The position numbers were made by a program, and so were the translations under genes. A DNA stretch of 64,000 nt, from NCBI GenBank assembly GCA_037102815.1, contig BTPP01000001.1:1017001-1081000 (forward strand), read 5' to 3'. This document shows, piece after piece, positions 1 through 11,930 of the stretch (positions are counted from its first letter, which is position 1; the number at the start of each line of letters is the position of its first letter). Under the pieces are notes generated by a model. It saw only the letters and a program-made list of their open reading frames with translations, had not been told where the DNA came from and did not search any database. This DNA is from Neurospora intermedia. Taxonomy: Eukaryota; Ascomycota; Sordariomycetes; Sordariales; Sordariaceae.

Positions 1-1338
1 ATTCGTAGTAAATCCTCTATATAGCTACAAATTTTTCGCAATTCTCCCTTATCGACTTCAAGAAGGCTAGGATATTAATATTATTAGCGAATCCTACTAT
101 AATAATACCTTTAAGCCTTTTTAATACTTCGTATAATATTATAATAAAGAGGAGGAATAAAATTAGGGAGAGGGGGGAGCCTTATAGTACCCCTATAATT
201 ATACGGAACTCCTTTAACATTGCCCCGTCGAAGTAGAGGCTACTTATTCTATCCGATAAGAAGTGTATTATTTAATATAAGAACTATATTAGTAATCCTT
301 TTTCTTAGAACGTATATAAGAGCTACCTATAATTTATCCGGTTGAACGCCCCCTTAAAATCGAGGAAGAATAGAGATATAACTACCCCTAACTCCTATAC
401 TATATATACTATCTCCATTATAACCCTAATTATAAATTTAATCGACCTTCCTTTTCGGTTCCTTATTTAACCTTCGGGTAGGAATCTATACTCTTCCGCT
501 ACGAGTGCGAACCGTTCTACATTTATTACTTCTAATACTTTACCTATATAATTTAATAGGGCGATAGGCTTCTATACGCTTATAGTTTTTTATTATATTA
601 TTATTTTGCCGGGTTTCTTTAAAATTACGACCTTAGTATATTATTAATATATTAGGAATAAACCAAATATAAAGCTACCTATTACTACTATTATTAATAC
701 TTCTGCTAATTTATATCCGTACGTTTTAAGGAGTTTATTAGAAATTAAGTCGCTCCTTAGCGCCTTATTAGGTATTATCCGCCGTATTATCTTCGTTATA
801 TCGTTAGTACTAATTATATAGTTTATTATTAGTTAAGTTTCCTACTCTATATATTAATCTAATAGGTAGTCCATTAGTACATCGACCGCCGGGAAGAACC
901 TCTCTACTAAAACTTTAACTTTATTTTTATAACTTCTTAACTCCTTATTATTACCTTCTTAATATAGTACCGGTATTTTAAGTAATTTAGACGGTAAGTA
1001 ATTACATATTCTTCCCTATCTCTCTAATACCTATAGTTTCCTCGAATCCCTGAATATATCTTCCGCAAATATACACCACCGCTTTATTTACGCAAACCGT
1101 ACAACCTCGTTCTACTTCTGCTTCGCCTCGTCTAGTTCCCGTCTCCTTATTGGTATTCTCCTCAACCTCCATACGCGGGTCATCCTCCTTATATGCTTGA
1201 CCGCTTCCCTCACGTCCTTATCCCACCAGTCAGCCCTTCTACCAACGCCCCTCTTCCGTTTCGGCACCGCTTCGTCTGCGACTTTGGTTAGTTGGAATAT
1301 CAGCTGGTTCGCCGCTTCTTCCAGTTCCTCCGCTTAAG
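1..1338 (-). mobile_element. Tad1-like LINE, reverse-transcriptase fragment
   Basis: Read on the minus strand, this stretch encodes the region between endonuclease and reverse transcriptase and then the reverse transcriptase of a fungal non-LTR retrotransposon. About 1150-1330 gives a charged stretch around RRADWWDKDVREAVK, typical of the linker after the endonuclease of Tad1-type LINEs. About 55-330 gives a frame resembling the LINE palm: a YFDGAM...GVLQGSPLSLILFLLF-type block, then a catalytic motif that reads FANN where FADD is expected. Both Asp-to-Asn changes are the G-to-A (C-to-T on the other strand) changes expected from RIP. Several in-frame stops are present, mostly TAA/TAG at likely former Gln codons, so the copy is dead. 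The C-terminal part and any RNase H lie beyond base 1. The 5' side ends abruptly near 1338, where recognisable sequence stops. Family assignment is from motifs only; the Tad1 clade is likely, not proven. Confidence 0.7.
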
Positions 1339-3270
1339 AATTTATAATAAGTCTTCTAAAATTAATTTGTGAAAAGGCTACTTCTATCCAATATAATATA
1401 ATCTAAGAGGCTAAATTACTAAAATATATTTCGCTAAAAGAAGAATACAAATTGCTAGGTATTGATAGTCTTCTCTATAGGAATATATAAAGCGTATTTA
1501 GTAAAATAATGAACAATAATTAGGACTATATCGTAAGTCCAATTAGATATAAGGTTGAATACTTTTACTAATCTGACGGATAATAAAATCGTATAAAATA
1601 TTTGACTAAGGGATAGTAAAGATAGGTAGCGACTTTAAGAATCTATAAAGTCGGTATTTATAAGGTTTAGCCTTTTAATATATAGGATATTCGGAAATAT
1701 ACAACTTAATGTCGGTTATAATAGTAAATCAGTAGTAAAATCAATTAATATACTTCAACATCTTCCTCTAACCCGGATATCCGGCTATTACCATATTATA
1801 GTAGGTATAAAATAATTCGGCCTGTATATGTTCTAGGACGTAAACCTAATATTAATATTATAGAATTCCATTTTCCCTTATCTTCTAATTCTTTACCTAT
1901 CTCCCTCCTTCGCTATTCCCTTATATTTTCTAAATAATAAATAAGTCCTCCTTCTATACCTCTAATAATTACTATCCTAATAATAATAATAATTATTCTT
2001 TATCCTTCTATACCTTCACTACTACTATATACCCGCCTATATTTCTATAATAATACTTTTTTCTTTCCCTTCTAACGTAATAACGACTTCGCCCGCAAAT
2101 GTCACCCTTTTTATCGCCGCTTTACCTTCTCTAATATTTTCTTTACCCTTCTTCTATTTTCTTTCCTCTCTATTTAATCCGCTTTTCCTCCTTACCTCCT
2201 ACCTTCCTTCTTCTACCCCAATTCTTTCGTCTTCCAATATCCAATTTTCTCTTACTTCGCTACTATTTTACTATTATTCTCTTTCTTTTATTACTACCCT
2301 CTACTATTGCCAAGGCATGGGCACGGACGGAGAAGCTACTAGCGATGGCAGCTGGTCCCCCCTCGGAATTAGGGACCCCGCTACTACTATTGTAAGTCCC
2401 AGAGCTAATAGCCGCCGACCGAGAGGAATGGTTGGAGGATACGACGAATTGGGAATGGGTATTGCGTTATAATTACTACCTAGCGGCGGCGGTAGTAAAA
2501 TCAGGGCGACGGTACGAGTTTACTATCGCTAACCTTACCCCCAAATTTAGCGATAATATTATCCAACGATATATAGTCGGTATAAAGGAGAAGAAGGGAA
2601 GACGTCGGAGACTAGAGGAAGACGAAGAAGAATTATACTTATTAATTAAAGCGAAGAGTTCCCTCCTTATTTGAGTTAGAACGGAAGTTATTAGCCTCCG
2701 GACTTTCCTTTATTAGAGGAAAGTACTGGACGTCCTAACTCCTATCTGCGCCTATAGGTTCGAAAAAGAGACCTTCGCCTATATTATCCTAAATTACTTT
2801 AATATAGATACCGACTTTTGATTAAATTTAGAAGTTTAGTTACTAATGAAGGAAGAATTTTAGGAATATTTGGACGATAGAATTAAAACCGAGAGAATTC
2901 TATTATAGGCGTTAAGGTTGGGGAGGTTGAGAGAATATTATTTAGTGATCGAATTAGAGGAGGAATAATATAAAAAAATTGCGAGGTACTCCTAAAAGGA
3001 AAATAGAATATTAATAATATTAGAATAATGGGATAGGAACGAGGAGGAGATATTTATAATAACTACGGGAGCTACTTAATTTATAATTATAGTAAAAACC
3101 GAAAAGTACTATCTAATGAACGTTTAATTGCGCTTAAGAAGCTATTCGAATAATTCTATTATATAAACCTGGTTCGTAGTAACCTTATGGTATTATGAAA
3201 CCTAATTATTATTTATAAGGGGGTGGCCGGGAATATCGATAGTTATAGGGCTATTAGGAATAGAACTATT
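1339..3270. other. AT-rich mutated DNA with an unidentified plus-strand coding relic
   Basis: No intact gene. About 1860-2290 is strikingly pyrimidine-rich on the plus strand. From about 2275 to 3230 one plus-strand frame is largely open and reads as a charged, Leu/Glu/Arg-rich protein with an open piece at 2432-2674 (80 codons, starting MEDTTNWEWVLRYNYY and ending in an Arg/Lys then Glu-rich patch). I do not recognise the family. It could be a gag-like or LINE ORF1-like protein, since it is surrounded by retroelements. The short LTR element that starts at 3276 inserted into this relic's 3' end, as shown by the ACTAT duplication on each side. Confidence 0.35.
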
Positions 3271-3275
3271 ACTAT

Positions 3276-3572
3276 TGTTACGGCACGTAGACTGGGCAAG
3301 TGGCTGGCACTGCTAATCTGACGAATGTAATAAATAATTAACTATGGGGAGTAAAAGAGAAGAAGAGGAAGTGCGCATCTGGCTGTACGACTAAATAGAA
3401 GAAGGAAGTGGGTCTTAGAAGGGGATGTAGCCAATCAGACACTACGGGTGGATGCGATAAGGATGCGCCCAACCAGAGGCCTCAGATATGAGCACTGGCC
3501 AACGGGAGTGGGCTTGGCAGTCTTGGCGAGACTAGTAAGTAATGTAGTAAGTAGTTTGGCTCAGCTATAATA
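3276..3572 (-). repeat. LTR (left copy, 3' LTR) of the short LTR element
   Basis: Direct repeat of 5703-5999. The outer (left) half is well preserved; the inner end is mutated toward A/T. It is followed by the polypurine tract complement. Confidence 0.85.
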
Positions 3573-3573
3573 T

Positions 3574-3612
3574 TACCCCCCCCCCACCCCCCCCCCCCCC
3601 CCCCCCCCCCCG
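3574..3612 (-). repeat. Homopolymeric C tract at the polypurine-tract position
   Basis: About 37 bases of almost pure C (a single A interrupts) directly after TT following the left LTR. On the minus strand this is a G-tract where reverse transcription would start plus-strand synthesis. The length is unusual compared with the 7-10 C tracts at the same position in the other elements here (about 7431, 42417, 61011), and may be slippage or an assembly effect. Confidence 0.6.
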
Positions 3613-4420
3613 CGGAAGAAAGATTTTGACCTAGAGTCGACTAGAATTACCAGAATCATATATATCTATGTGAAAACTAGTAAGGTTCTCAATGCTAAGC
3701 CCTTAAAGAGCCTCAATTCTAGTCCTATGTGATGTAATGAATTCAAGAAGAGATAATGCCGGTTCCGTGGTAGCGGGATTGCCTCGATATCGAACGAAAA
3801 GAAAGAGTGTTGTATAACGTTGTGATTCTTCTATGTAATCTATTTCTTAATAGCCAACAAGGTGCTTATAGAGCCTCAATACCGCAGAACTTCAATCCAT
3901 CCTATATCTAACAACTAATGTGAACGTACAATCTTAAAGTTAGAGACGCGAATGCGAGGTATTATAACGTAGTTAGCGAGTCTAGAATTATAGTTTAATC
4001 GAAGAAGGATATAAATATCGAAGATAAGGTTGGACGAGAATTAGATTGTCGGTATTAATATTGAATAAAGCTTAATTTGAGAGACGAAACGACGGGAGAT
4101 AACGTAGAATATTTTAATTTATTATTATTAACTTCCTAAAGCGGAAGGAAGGTAATAGAATCGTAAGAGATTTGGAGAAGAACTAGATTGGTAGGAGAGA
4201 TTTGATTTAACGTTTGATTTCTACAGACGAATTCAAGCTAATTTAGGACGATAAAGAGGGTAAGTTAGATAGATAGTAAAGATTTGCTTTACATTTAATT
4301 TTGAGAGACGAGGTAAGGCTAATTTGGGATACGAGTGTCAACTAGAGGCGCGGTATCGTAATATTCTTTTAGCTTCTTATACGTGCGCTTTGAAGAGTAA
4401 AGATGAGCGGTCTTTCTTAA

Positions 4421-5015
4421 GGGAAACCCTACCCGCACCCCAACCGCTCCTAGGCGCACCCCATGTCAGCCGACATATAAATTATCGTATTTTAGTGGTA
4501 AGTTTCTATATTTTTGATGTCTGGTAACACTCGTAGCTAGGTCACCCACCTACAAATGCATCCCCATAACTTAAATCTCACGATATCTCCATAGTCTCTA
4601 TAGTATTGAGTCCCTTTATTACGGTCTACTCTAATCTAAATACTAACATTTAATAAATTAGAAAGCTCGTCGGATGAACCAATTGAAGATAACTGCTTCC
4701 TCCTTTCTTACCTCCTTCCGCCGCCGTACCTTCCGTACTCTCTCTACCAAATAACGGATATTGAGTACTTTGAGTGTAAATAAGTATAATATAATAAGTG
4801 TAGTATAATAGGTATAGTGTAATAGGTGTAGTATGGGTGTAGTATGGGTGTAGTATGGGTGCGATTGGTATAGCGATGTTGCGTGTATTGAAAAGACGAA
4901 ATTGTGCGGGTAAAAACGGGAATTTCAATATTAGGTGTTATTAGCTGCACTGCCCCATTCTTCTGGGTGGGGGAGGGTGCGGGTAGGAACCGTTGGGGTG
5001 CGGGTAGGCTTTCCC
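4421..5015. mobile_element. 595-bp MITE with 8-bp target duplication (hAT-like)
   Basis: The ends are inverted repeats of about 40 bp, starting GGGAAA(C/G)CCTACCCGCACC on each strand. The flanks TTTCTTAA (4413-4420) and TTCCTTAA (5016-5023) are an 8-bp target duplication with one C/T difference that RIP would explain. An 8-bp duplication with short inverted ends is typical of hAT-superfamily MITEs. No transposase is encoded. About 4780-4865 holds a short imperfect tandem array around GTGTAGTATGG. It lies inside the short LTR element and so is younger than it, or was carried by it. Confidence 0.7.
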
Positions 5016-5702
5016 TTCCTTAATTAGTCAATAAATCCTAACAGACGCGAGGATTAAAGATAGGATCGCGGTTTCTGACCCTGAAACGCGAAAGGGATCG
5101 TGATAGCTTTTGAGATGGAGCGCTAGAATTATAGAGATGGGAGAAGCAAGTCGAGTCTAAAATAGCGGGATTAATACTAATAGTAGGGAATTAACGATAT
5201 CCGATGCAATAGATCCGGATTGTCGGTAATAAGGCTGAAAGTACGTGAAAGTTGGTGAATTTGATTGATTACTGGGCGGCCAGTTGAATGGTTGCGATAA
5301 TCGAAATAGTATTGAAGTAAAGAGTTAAAACAGTAATAAGATGTAGTACTAATTAAATAGTACCAGTAATATAGTATTGAAAAAAAGAAAGTCCGGGTTC
5401 GGGATGGTTCTACTTGCACAGCGAGCCCTAGGATTACGTATAATCCTCTGCTTTTAATCGTAAACCTTCTAGCGTACCAATAACGTAGTCTACGTAATAC
5501 CTCACGTATCTCGCACTAAAGTATCAGGGTATAAAACCCTACTAGTAAGGTAGTAGGCGCCCCGGTTAGTTACGTACAGATCTCGGGTTCCGTCGGTCGG
5601 ATAATTGTTGATGCGGTACGGTTTTGCTCTTAGCGGTACCGATTGAAGAAAGAGAGATTACAGACTTTGATTGGCTGATTAGAGAAGGGATAGTTAATTA
5701 AG

Positions 5703-5999
5703 TATTACGGTACGTAGATTGGGTAAGTGGCTGGTACTGCTAATCTAACGAATGTAATAAATAATTAACTATGGGGAGTAAAAGAGAAGAAGAGGAAGTA
5801 TATATTTAGCTATACGACTAAATAGAAGAAGGAAGTGGGTCCTAGAAGGGGATGTAGCTAATTAGATACTACGGGTGGATGGGATAAGGATGCGCCCAAT
5901 TAGAGGCCTCAGATATGAGCACTGGCCAACGGGAGTGGGCTTGGTAGTCTTGGTAAAACCAGCAAGTAATGTAGCAAGCAGTCTGGCTCAGCCATGACA
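5703..5999 (-). repeat. LTR (right copy, 5' LTR) of the short LTR element
   Basis: Pairs with 3276-3572. Here the outer (right) end is clean, reading CAGCCATGACA, and the inner (left) end is mutated, the mirror image of its partner. Confidence 0.85.
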
Positions 6000-6004
6000 A
6001 CTAT

Positions 6005-7202
6005 TAGAATTAGAGATTATACGAATAAGAATAGCGAAACTACTACCGCCGGATATAATATGCGTAGGAATAATAGTACTATTATTAAAACCGAATGTAA
6101 TTTAAACTAGGTTTATAATACTACCGCCGGGTAGGGAAGGGATATAATTATAATGAATATTCCTCGCAATTAATTTATAATAACCCTTCTATTAAAACTT
6201 AATAATATTATAATTTATAGTATAGGGAAGACATATATAGTTAGTAAGTAAATTGTCCTACTCTAAATGTATATATATATATAATTAATAAAATTATTAA
6301 CAGTACGAATAAAGGTATTTAAATTATAATTATGTTTATCCTAGTTACCTAATATTATCATAACGGCTATTATTCAAATAGCGTTACGGGCGTTGTAAAA
6401 AATTAATAGGAATGTTTAATATATATTGCTTATAAGTATAAGTATAGGTAGCGTTTTAAGTACCGCTAATTAAAAGTATAGAAATTAAATAATAAAAAAG
6501 AAGAATAGAAAATAAAGGACCTACCCGTCGCTAAAATAAAATGAATCTTCATAGTAATAACCTTATAGAAGGTATCAAGGCAATTAAATTTATTACTAGA
6601 ACGTTGGATAAAAGTAAAATCTAAAATATAGTAAAAGTAAGGAATTTTACGAATAATACTAATTAAATTAGTATAAGGGCCGAGGAAGAAGGGGAAGAAA
6701 CTATACCGGTTCTAAGGGGGATAATTATTAAAAAAATTATAGAAGGTACGAATAAAGAATATAAATTCTAAAGGTACAATCATTGGGGACGTAGGGCCCG
6801 GGGACGGATTAAAAGAGAAACCGTCTATAGTAGAGGTCAAATTGATTGGACTAGGGTAATAATAGTTAGAAGAAACTATCTTATTAAAAATTATAATAGG
6901 GAAGAAGGAGGAGAAGGATTAGGAAGGGGTACTATATAAGGGATTATATAAATAGAGGAAGGGGTCCTTATACTAATATAAATAAAGGTAAATTTGCGGA
7001 GTAAAAGAGTAAATAATAAGACGGAAGTATTTACAAACGGAGTAAAGAGGCGGAGAAATAGGGTAGTAGATAGGAAAAAGGGATAGAGAAGCGGGGAAAA
7101 GGCGGAGGAAGGAGTAATAGAAAATAAAATAGAGAAGCGGCGTAAGAAACAGTATACCGGATCTAGTCCTATTTCTATTATCCTTATTATTTTAGTATTA
7201 GG
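6005..7202. other. AT-rich mutated DNA between two LTR elements
   Basis: No RNA gene or intact reading frame seen. Purine-rich, charged frames on the plus strand (about 6540-7170) suggest a decayed coding region of an older element, but I cannot name it. The gypsy element that follows inserted into this stretch, and the same older sequence resumes at about 14707. Confidence 0.5.
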
Positions 7203-7207
7203 ATAAC

Positions 7208-7428
7208 TGTCACGAGCGACGTGGTCACGAGAGACAAGCTAAACACGTTGATTCCAGGTCTATTGTAGAATCACAAGATGAAGAAGAAAAGAAGAAACAA
7301 TGCAAAGGTGCGCGCGGGATCTGGGGTTTTGTCCCAGAGTCCCGGTGCCCTATGCGTTGTACCGGTCGCGGGTACAACTGTACTATCCCAATACCTACCC
7401 GGTAGGTACCACCGCTAGTGCCGTAATA
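7208..7428 (-). repeat. LTR (left copy, 3' LTR) of the 7.5-kb gypsy element
   Basis: Direct repeat of 14481-14701. The outer left half is clean, and the inner right half shows many A/T replacements. Confidence 0.88.
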
Positions 7429-8199
7429 TTACCCCCCCCCGGTAGAAAAAGACTCGTCCCGAGTTGTACAAAGATATAGAAAAAACTATTATATATACAA
7501 AGTGGGTCCTCGGCCCAATCCCTCCAATTAAAAACCGGCAAAAAAGTCGCCGTTACCTTAGTTCGAATACGGTCGCTTTCTAAATAGAGGGGGGGTATCC
7601 TTAGGATTCCAATTAGTTAATTAATTCCGGGCCTCCGCACTATTACTAATTATACTAACTATCTTCTATAATATATTAAGAAAATATCCCTCAACTTTAT
7701 TTAAATTAACTAACGCTGTTTAAACTACTTCCTTACGCTAATATATCGTCTTATTACCTATATCCCTCTCCCTACGGCTATATTATTATTCTTATAATCC
7801 TTATTGATATTTTCCGTTTCTATCGCCTTTAGTTAATTATTAAACTTCTTTAGGGGTCCTAGTTAATTTGGGTATTGGGAGTAGAAATTACGAAGAAAGG
7901 TAGGCGAATTTTTAAAATTCCGTACGTTATAGTACTTCGGATCCGGATTATAGCCCCGCTAATTTATTCGGTACTATAACCGGCCCCGGTATATTTTAGA
8001 CGCTAGGATCTTTTTGATTTCCTACTTAATATCGTTATTTATATATTCTCCTATTAATTCTTCTAAGCGTTATTCTAATAAGGGGTTATTTAGGTATTTC
8101 CTAAAACGGTCCGCGTAGAAGATATTAGAATCCCTCTAACCTTCCGGTATTTTGAAATAGTATAAGTAGTTATATTCCTCCTTAATTCGGAAATATTAA

Positions 8200-11100
8200 C
8201 TTATTACTAGAAAATCCAATTTATAGCTCGGTCGGTCCGATAGTTCGCTTTTTTTAATAATAACGATTTTATCCCCTATACTGAAATCTAGAATTTAGTG
8301 GTATTAATTAGCCTATTTTATTATTCGTACTTGTACGGCGGTAATAAATTCCTTTACTTTTTTAATATAATTATAAATTCTTTTTACTAATTCTTAGGCT
8401 TCGCTTCGGTTGAACCGCTTTCTTACTATTAGGCAGGTTAGGTTGGAATGTGATTCCTAATTTAAGGTACCCGGTATTAGAAATCCCCTTAAGATTTTGT
8501 ACGGTTATATACCTCCTAAATTATTATATAGTATTCTTATTTGGATAGCGTTTATCGCCGGTATTATATCCGACTAATTATTTTAGAAGTAATTTACAAA
8601 AGGATGCAATCTTTGATTGAGGTATTTATTTATAATTTCGGCTTAACCGGCCGTTTAGCTATATCCTAACGAAGTTAATTTCTATTTAATATTCAATATC
8701 TTTATTAGTTCGTTTGTAAAATTAATAATGAATTATAGTCCGTAATCCGAAACTACTTCCCTAAGTAAGCCGTATACGCAATAGGGACCCTTATAGTATA
8801 TTCGGGCCATATTTCGAATAATTGTACTAATATAGTAGGGTATTATTTAGGTTATTTTACTTAGGTAGTCGACTATTATTAACGTATTATTAAAACCTTA
8901 ATAATCCTTAGGTATAAATTTAAAGTCTATTACGAAATATTGCTACGTTTAATCTACTAGGGATAATAGATATAATTCGCTAAGGGTCTTATTGTAAGGA
9001 ACCTTCGAAGTATAGTATATTAAATAGTTCGCTATATAATAGTCTACGTCTCCGGTTATTCTAGGCTACTAGTATTAGGCCGAAATTAATCGTCGTATTT
9101 TATTGCGACCTGGGTGCGCGGTTGTAATCTTTACATATAGTTTATATATTACTTAGGCCTGTAATATTCTTAGTAGGACTATTAATTTATTGTATTGTAT
9201 TAAAATTTCATTATATATAACGAATTAGTATCTATTTTCCCTCCGACGAACTATATCCCAATAAATTTCGAATTTAATATTCGTTTTATTCTCTAGGATT
9301 AGGCGATCCAGTAGGATATACCCTTCTAGGCAATCCTCTAACGAAGGTATAATACCGACCACTTCGGGATCTAATTCTATAATAGTAGTATCGATAGCTA
9401 TAATAGCGTATAGTAGCGACGCGTTAATAGCTGCCACCGAAGCAATATCCGTCCCTAAATAGACTATAGAACTATTTCCCAAGATTTTAAAGATATATAT
9501 AGTACGGTAGGCTTCTTATTTTGCTTTCTAGGTCTTTAGGTCCTCGGATTTTCTAGAAAGTACGTCTGCGGCGTTATTTTCTTTATTTAGCCGGTAAAAG
9601 ATAATAAAGTAATATTATATTAGGAATTTTACTTACCCCGCTTAACGCAAATTCAGTAGCCGCTTTATATTGAAATATTTTAAGGCCTTATAGTCGGTAA
9701 TAATTAGAAATAGTATTTACAACCCTACGAATTCTACCCTCTAATACTATAGGGCGCGGATAATAGCTATTAATTCTTTATTGTAGATGGAATAATTATA
9801 TTCAACTCCGTATATAGTTTCTAAGAAAAAGGCCACCGGTTTCTAATTACCTTCTACCTCCTATAAAAATACGCTAGCGATTATACTATCGGAGGCATCC
9901 GTTTCGACCCTAGTTAGCCTATTATATTTAAAGTACTTTAAAATAAGCGTATTTAATAACCGCTACTTAAAGTCCTCGAATATATTTTAATAATCCTTAC
10001 TCTAGGTATACTCCTCCCCCTTCTTAGTCAGAAATATTAAAGGTTTTACTATATAATTATAGTCTTTTACAAATTTGCAGTAAAAATTATAGAATCCGAA
10101 GAAGGATTATACCCTTCTTATATTCTTAGGGACTTACTAATTTTTAACTATAGCGATTTTTTGGGGGTCTATAACTATATTATCCTTCTTAATAATAAAT
10201 CCTAAGAATTTTGTCTTCTCGATATAGAATTCGTATTTATTTAAGTCGGCTTACAGACTAGCCGCCTCTAATCGAACTAGAACCTTTTTTATATAGATCT
10301 TATATTCTTCTAAACTATTCGAAAAAATAAGGATATTATTAATATAGGCGCTATAGAAATTATTTAAGTAGTCTATTAAAGTATTATTAATATATCGTTA
10401 GAAAGTAGAAGGCCCGTTCGTAAAGCTAAATAGTAAAACCTTATATTTATAGGCGCTATACCGAATATGGAAGGTAGTCAATTCTTTATTGTCTAAATGT
10501 ATGCGAATATAGTGGAAAGCCTACCTAATATCGATTTTTATAAAAATCTTAGCTTAACTAATCCGGGCAATAGTCTCTTCAATTAGCGGTAGAGGATATC
10601 GGTCCTTCCTAGTAATAGTATTAAACTTTCGGTAGTCGACGCAGAATTGTAGTCCTCTATTCGCCTTAGGTATAAAAAGGATTGGTACTACCTAGGGCGT
10701 TGAATTACTTTCAATGAATCCTTTTGTAAGAGCTTTATTAATATATTTTCGGTAGGCCTCCAGCTCATCGATTATTATTTTATAGAACGGGCTATAATTT
10801 AAATCTTTTAGGCGGGCGCCTCCTTCTAACTCTATTTTATAATCGTTAGGGCGGTATTTAGGGAGAGTATCCGATTATTTCTTACTAAATATATTAAGGT
10901 ATTAATAGGTATATTCGGGTATTTCCCTTCTAGCCCTCTTTCGGAACTCCTATTTATTTTCTACTATTAATTAGTTTTTTCGCCGTTGATCCTCGATAAA
11001 GCGGTCTAATTTATAGAGATTGGTTACTCTTATATATTTTTATTTAGCGAATTTGAGGAAGGCTTCTATTCTAACGACGGTAAAGTTATTATAATACTTA

Positions 11101-11930
11101 TACTAATTAATCCCGTCTCGCTTCAATCGGTATTGACCGTACGAATCTTCGCCTTAGTAAGGATCCTATTCTTATTTACGATCGAATATAATTATATATT
11201 CCCGACGAGTAGGTAGTCGTTCGTCTTCTTCCTTTGAGGGGGCTAATTAATTGTATAATTCGCGTTCTATTTTAGTTAGTTCCTCCTTTTCTCTACGTTT
11301 CGTAGGCCGAACCTTCGGCTCTTCGAAGAGTTTTATAGGGCGGACTTAAATAGTAGAAATTTCTATCTTTAATTCTAATTATAGTAATTATTAGTTTTCT
11401 AATTCTGTAATACGGTGGTTGATCTCTACTAAGGTCTTAGTTCTAGCCGATTCGACCTTCTCTATTACTAATTCTTCTTCCTTAATCTCGGGGAAGATGA
11501 GACGTTGGTTGTAAGTATTTACTAAGATACTATAATACTATATTTAATATTTCCCGAAAATAAGGTCGTACCTCGAATTTACTACTATTATAACTTTATC
11601 GGGCAGGATCCGATTTTGGACCTATAATATACCTCGTAGGTATAGGTTAATAGTTTCGCTATATTAGCCGTTATACCCTCCTATAGTATATAGCTTAAAC
11701 CTACGGATTTGTTCGATAGGTAGGTTAATAAGGCGATTAACGAACTTTCGGCTTATAAAGATATTTCTATTTACTCCCGAATTAATAAATATATTAAATA
11801 TAGATAATAATTTACTATTATAGGCTATAATACAATAGGTAAACAATATTTCTCTACCGAAATAATCTTTTAGAAAATATTTATCCATTTTTATCTCTAT
11901 TACTTCTATAATAGCCACCTCTTTTAGGTC
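8200..11930 (-). pseudogene. pol: Decayed gypsy pol (PR-RT-RH-IN)
   Basis: The minus strand shows, in order, protease, reverse transcriptase, RNase H and integrase blocks of Ty3/gypsy type. The reverse transcriptase is clearest at 10.3-10.7 kb, where a [19 protein letters not shown] block is legible. The protein would have served replication and integration of the element. The reading frame is broken many times, so it is treated here as a fossil. Confidence 0.75.

Larger units (their letters stand above)
3276..5999 (-). mobile_element. Short non-autonomous LTR retrotransposon (TRIM/LARD-like)
   Basis: Two 297-bp direct repeats (3276-3572 and 5703-5999), starting TGTTACGG and ending CATGACA in their less mutated forms, enclose about 2.1 kb. 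The 5-bp target duplication ACTAT (3271-3275 and 6000-6004) is exact. A C-tract immediately right of the left repeat (from about 3575) is a polypurine tract on the minus strand, so the element points leftward. The interior gives no gag, protease, reverse transcriptase or integrase that I can recognise and contains a separate 595-bp MITE at 4421-5015. It therefore looks like a non-autonomous element mobilised by a relative. It is an old, mutated copy but structurally whole. Confidence 0.82.
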
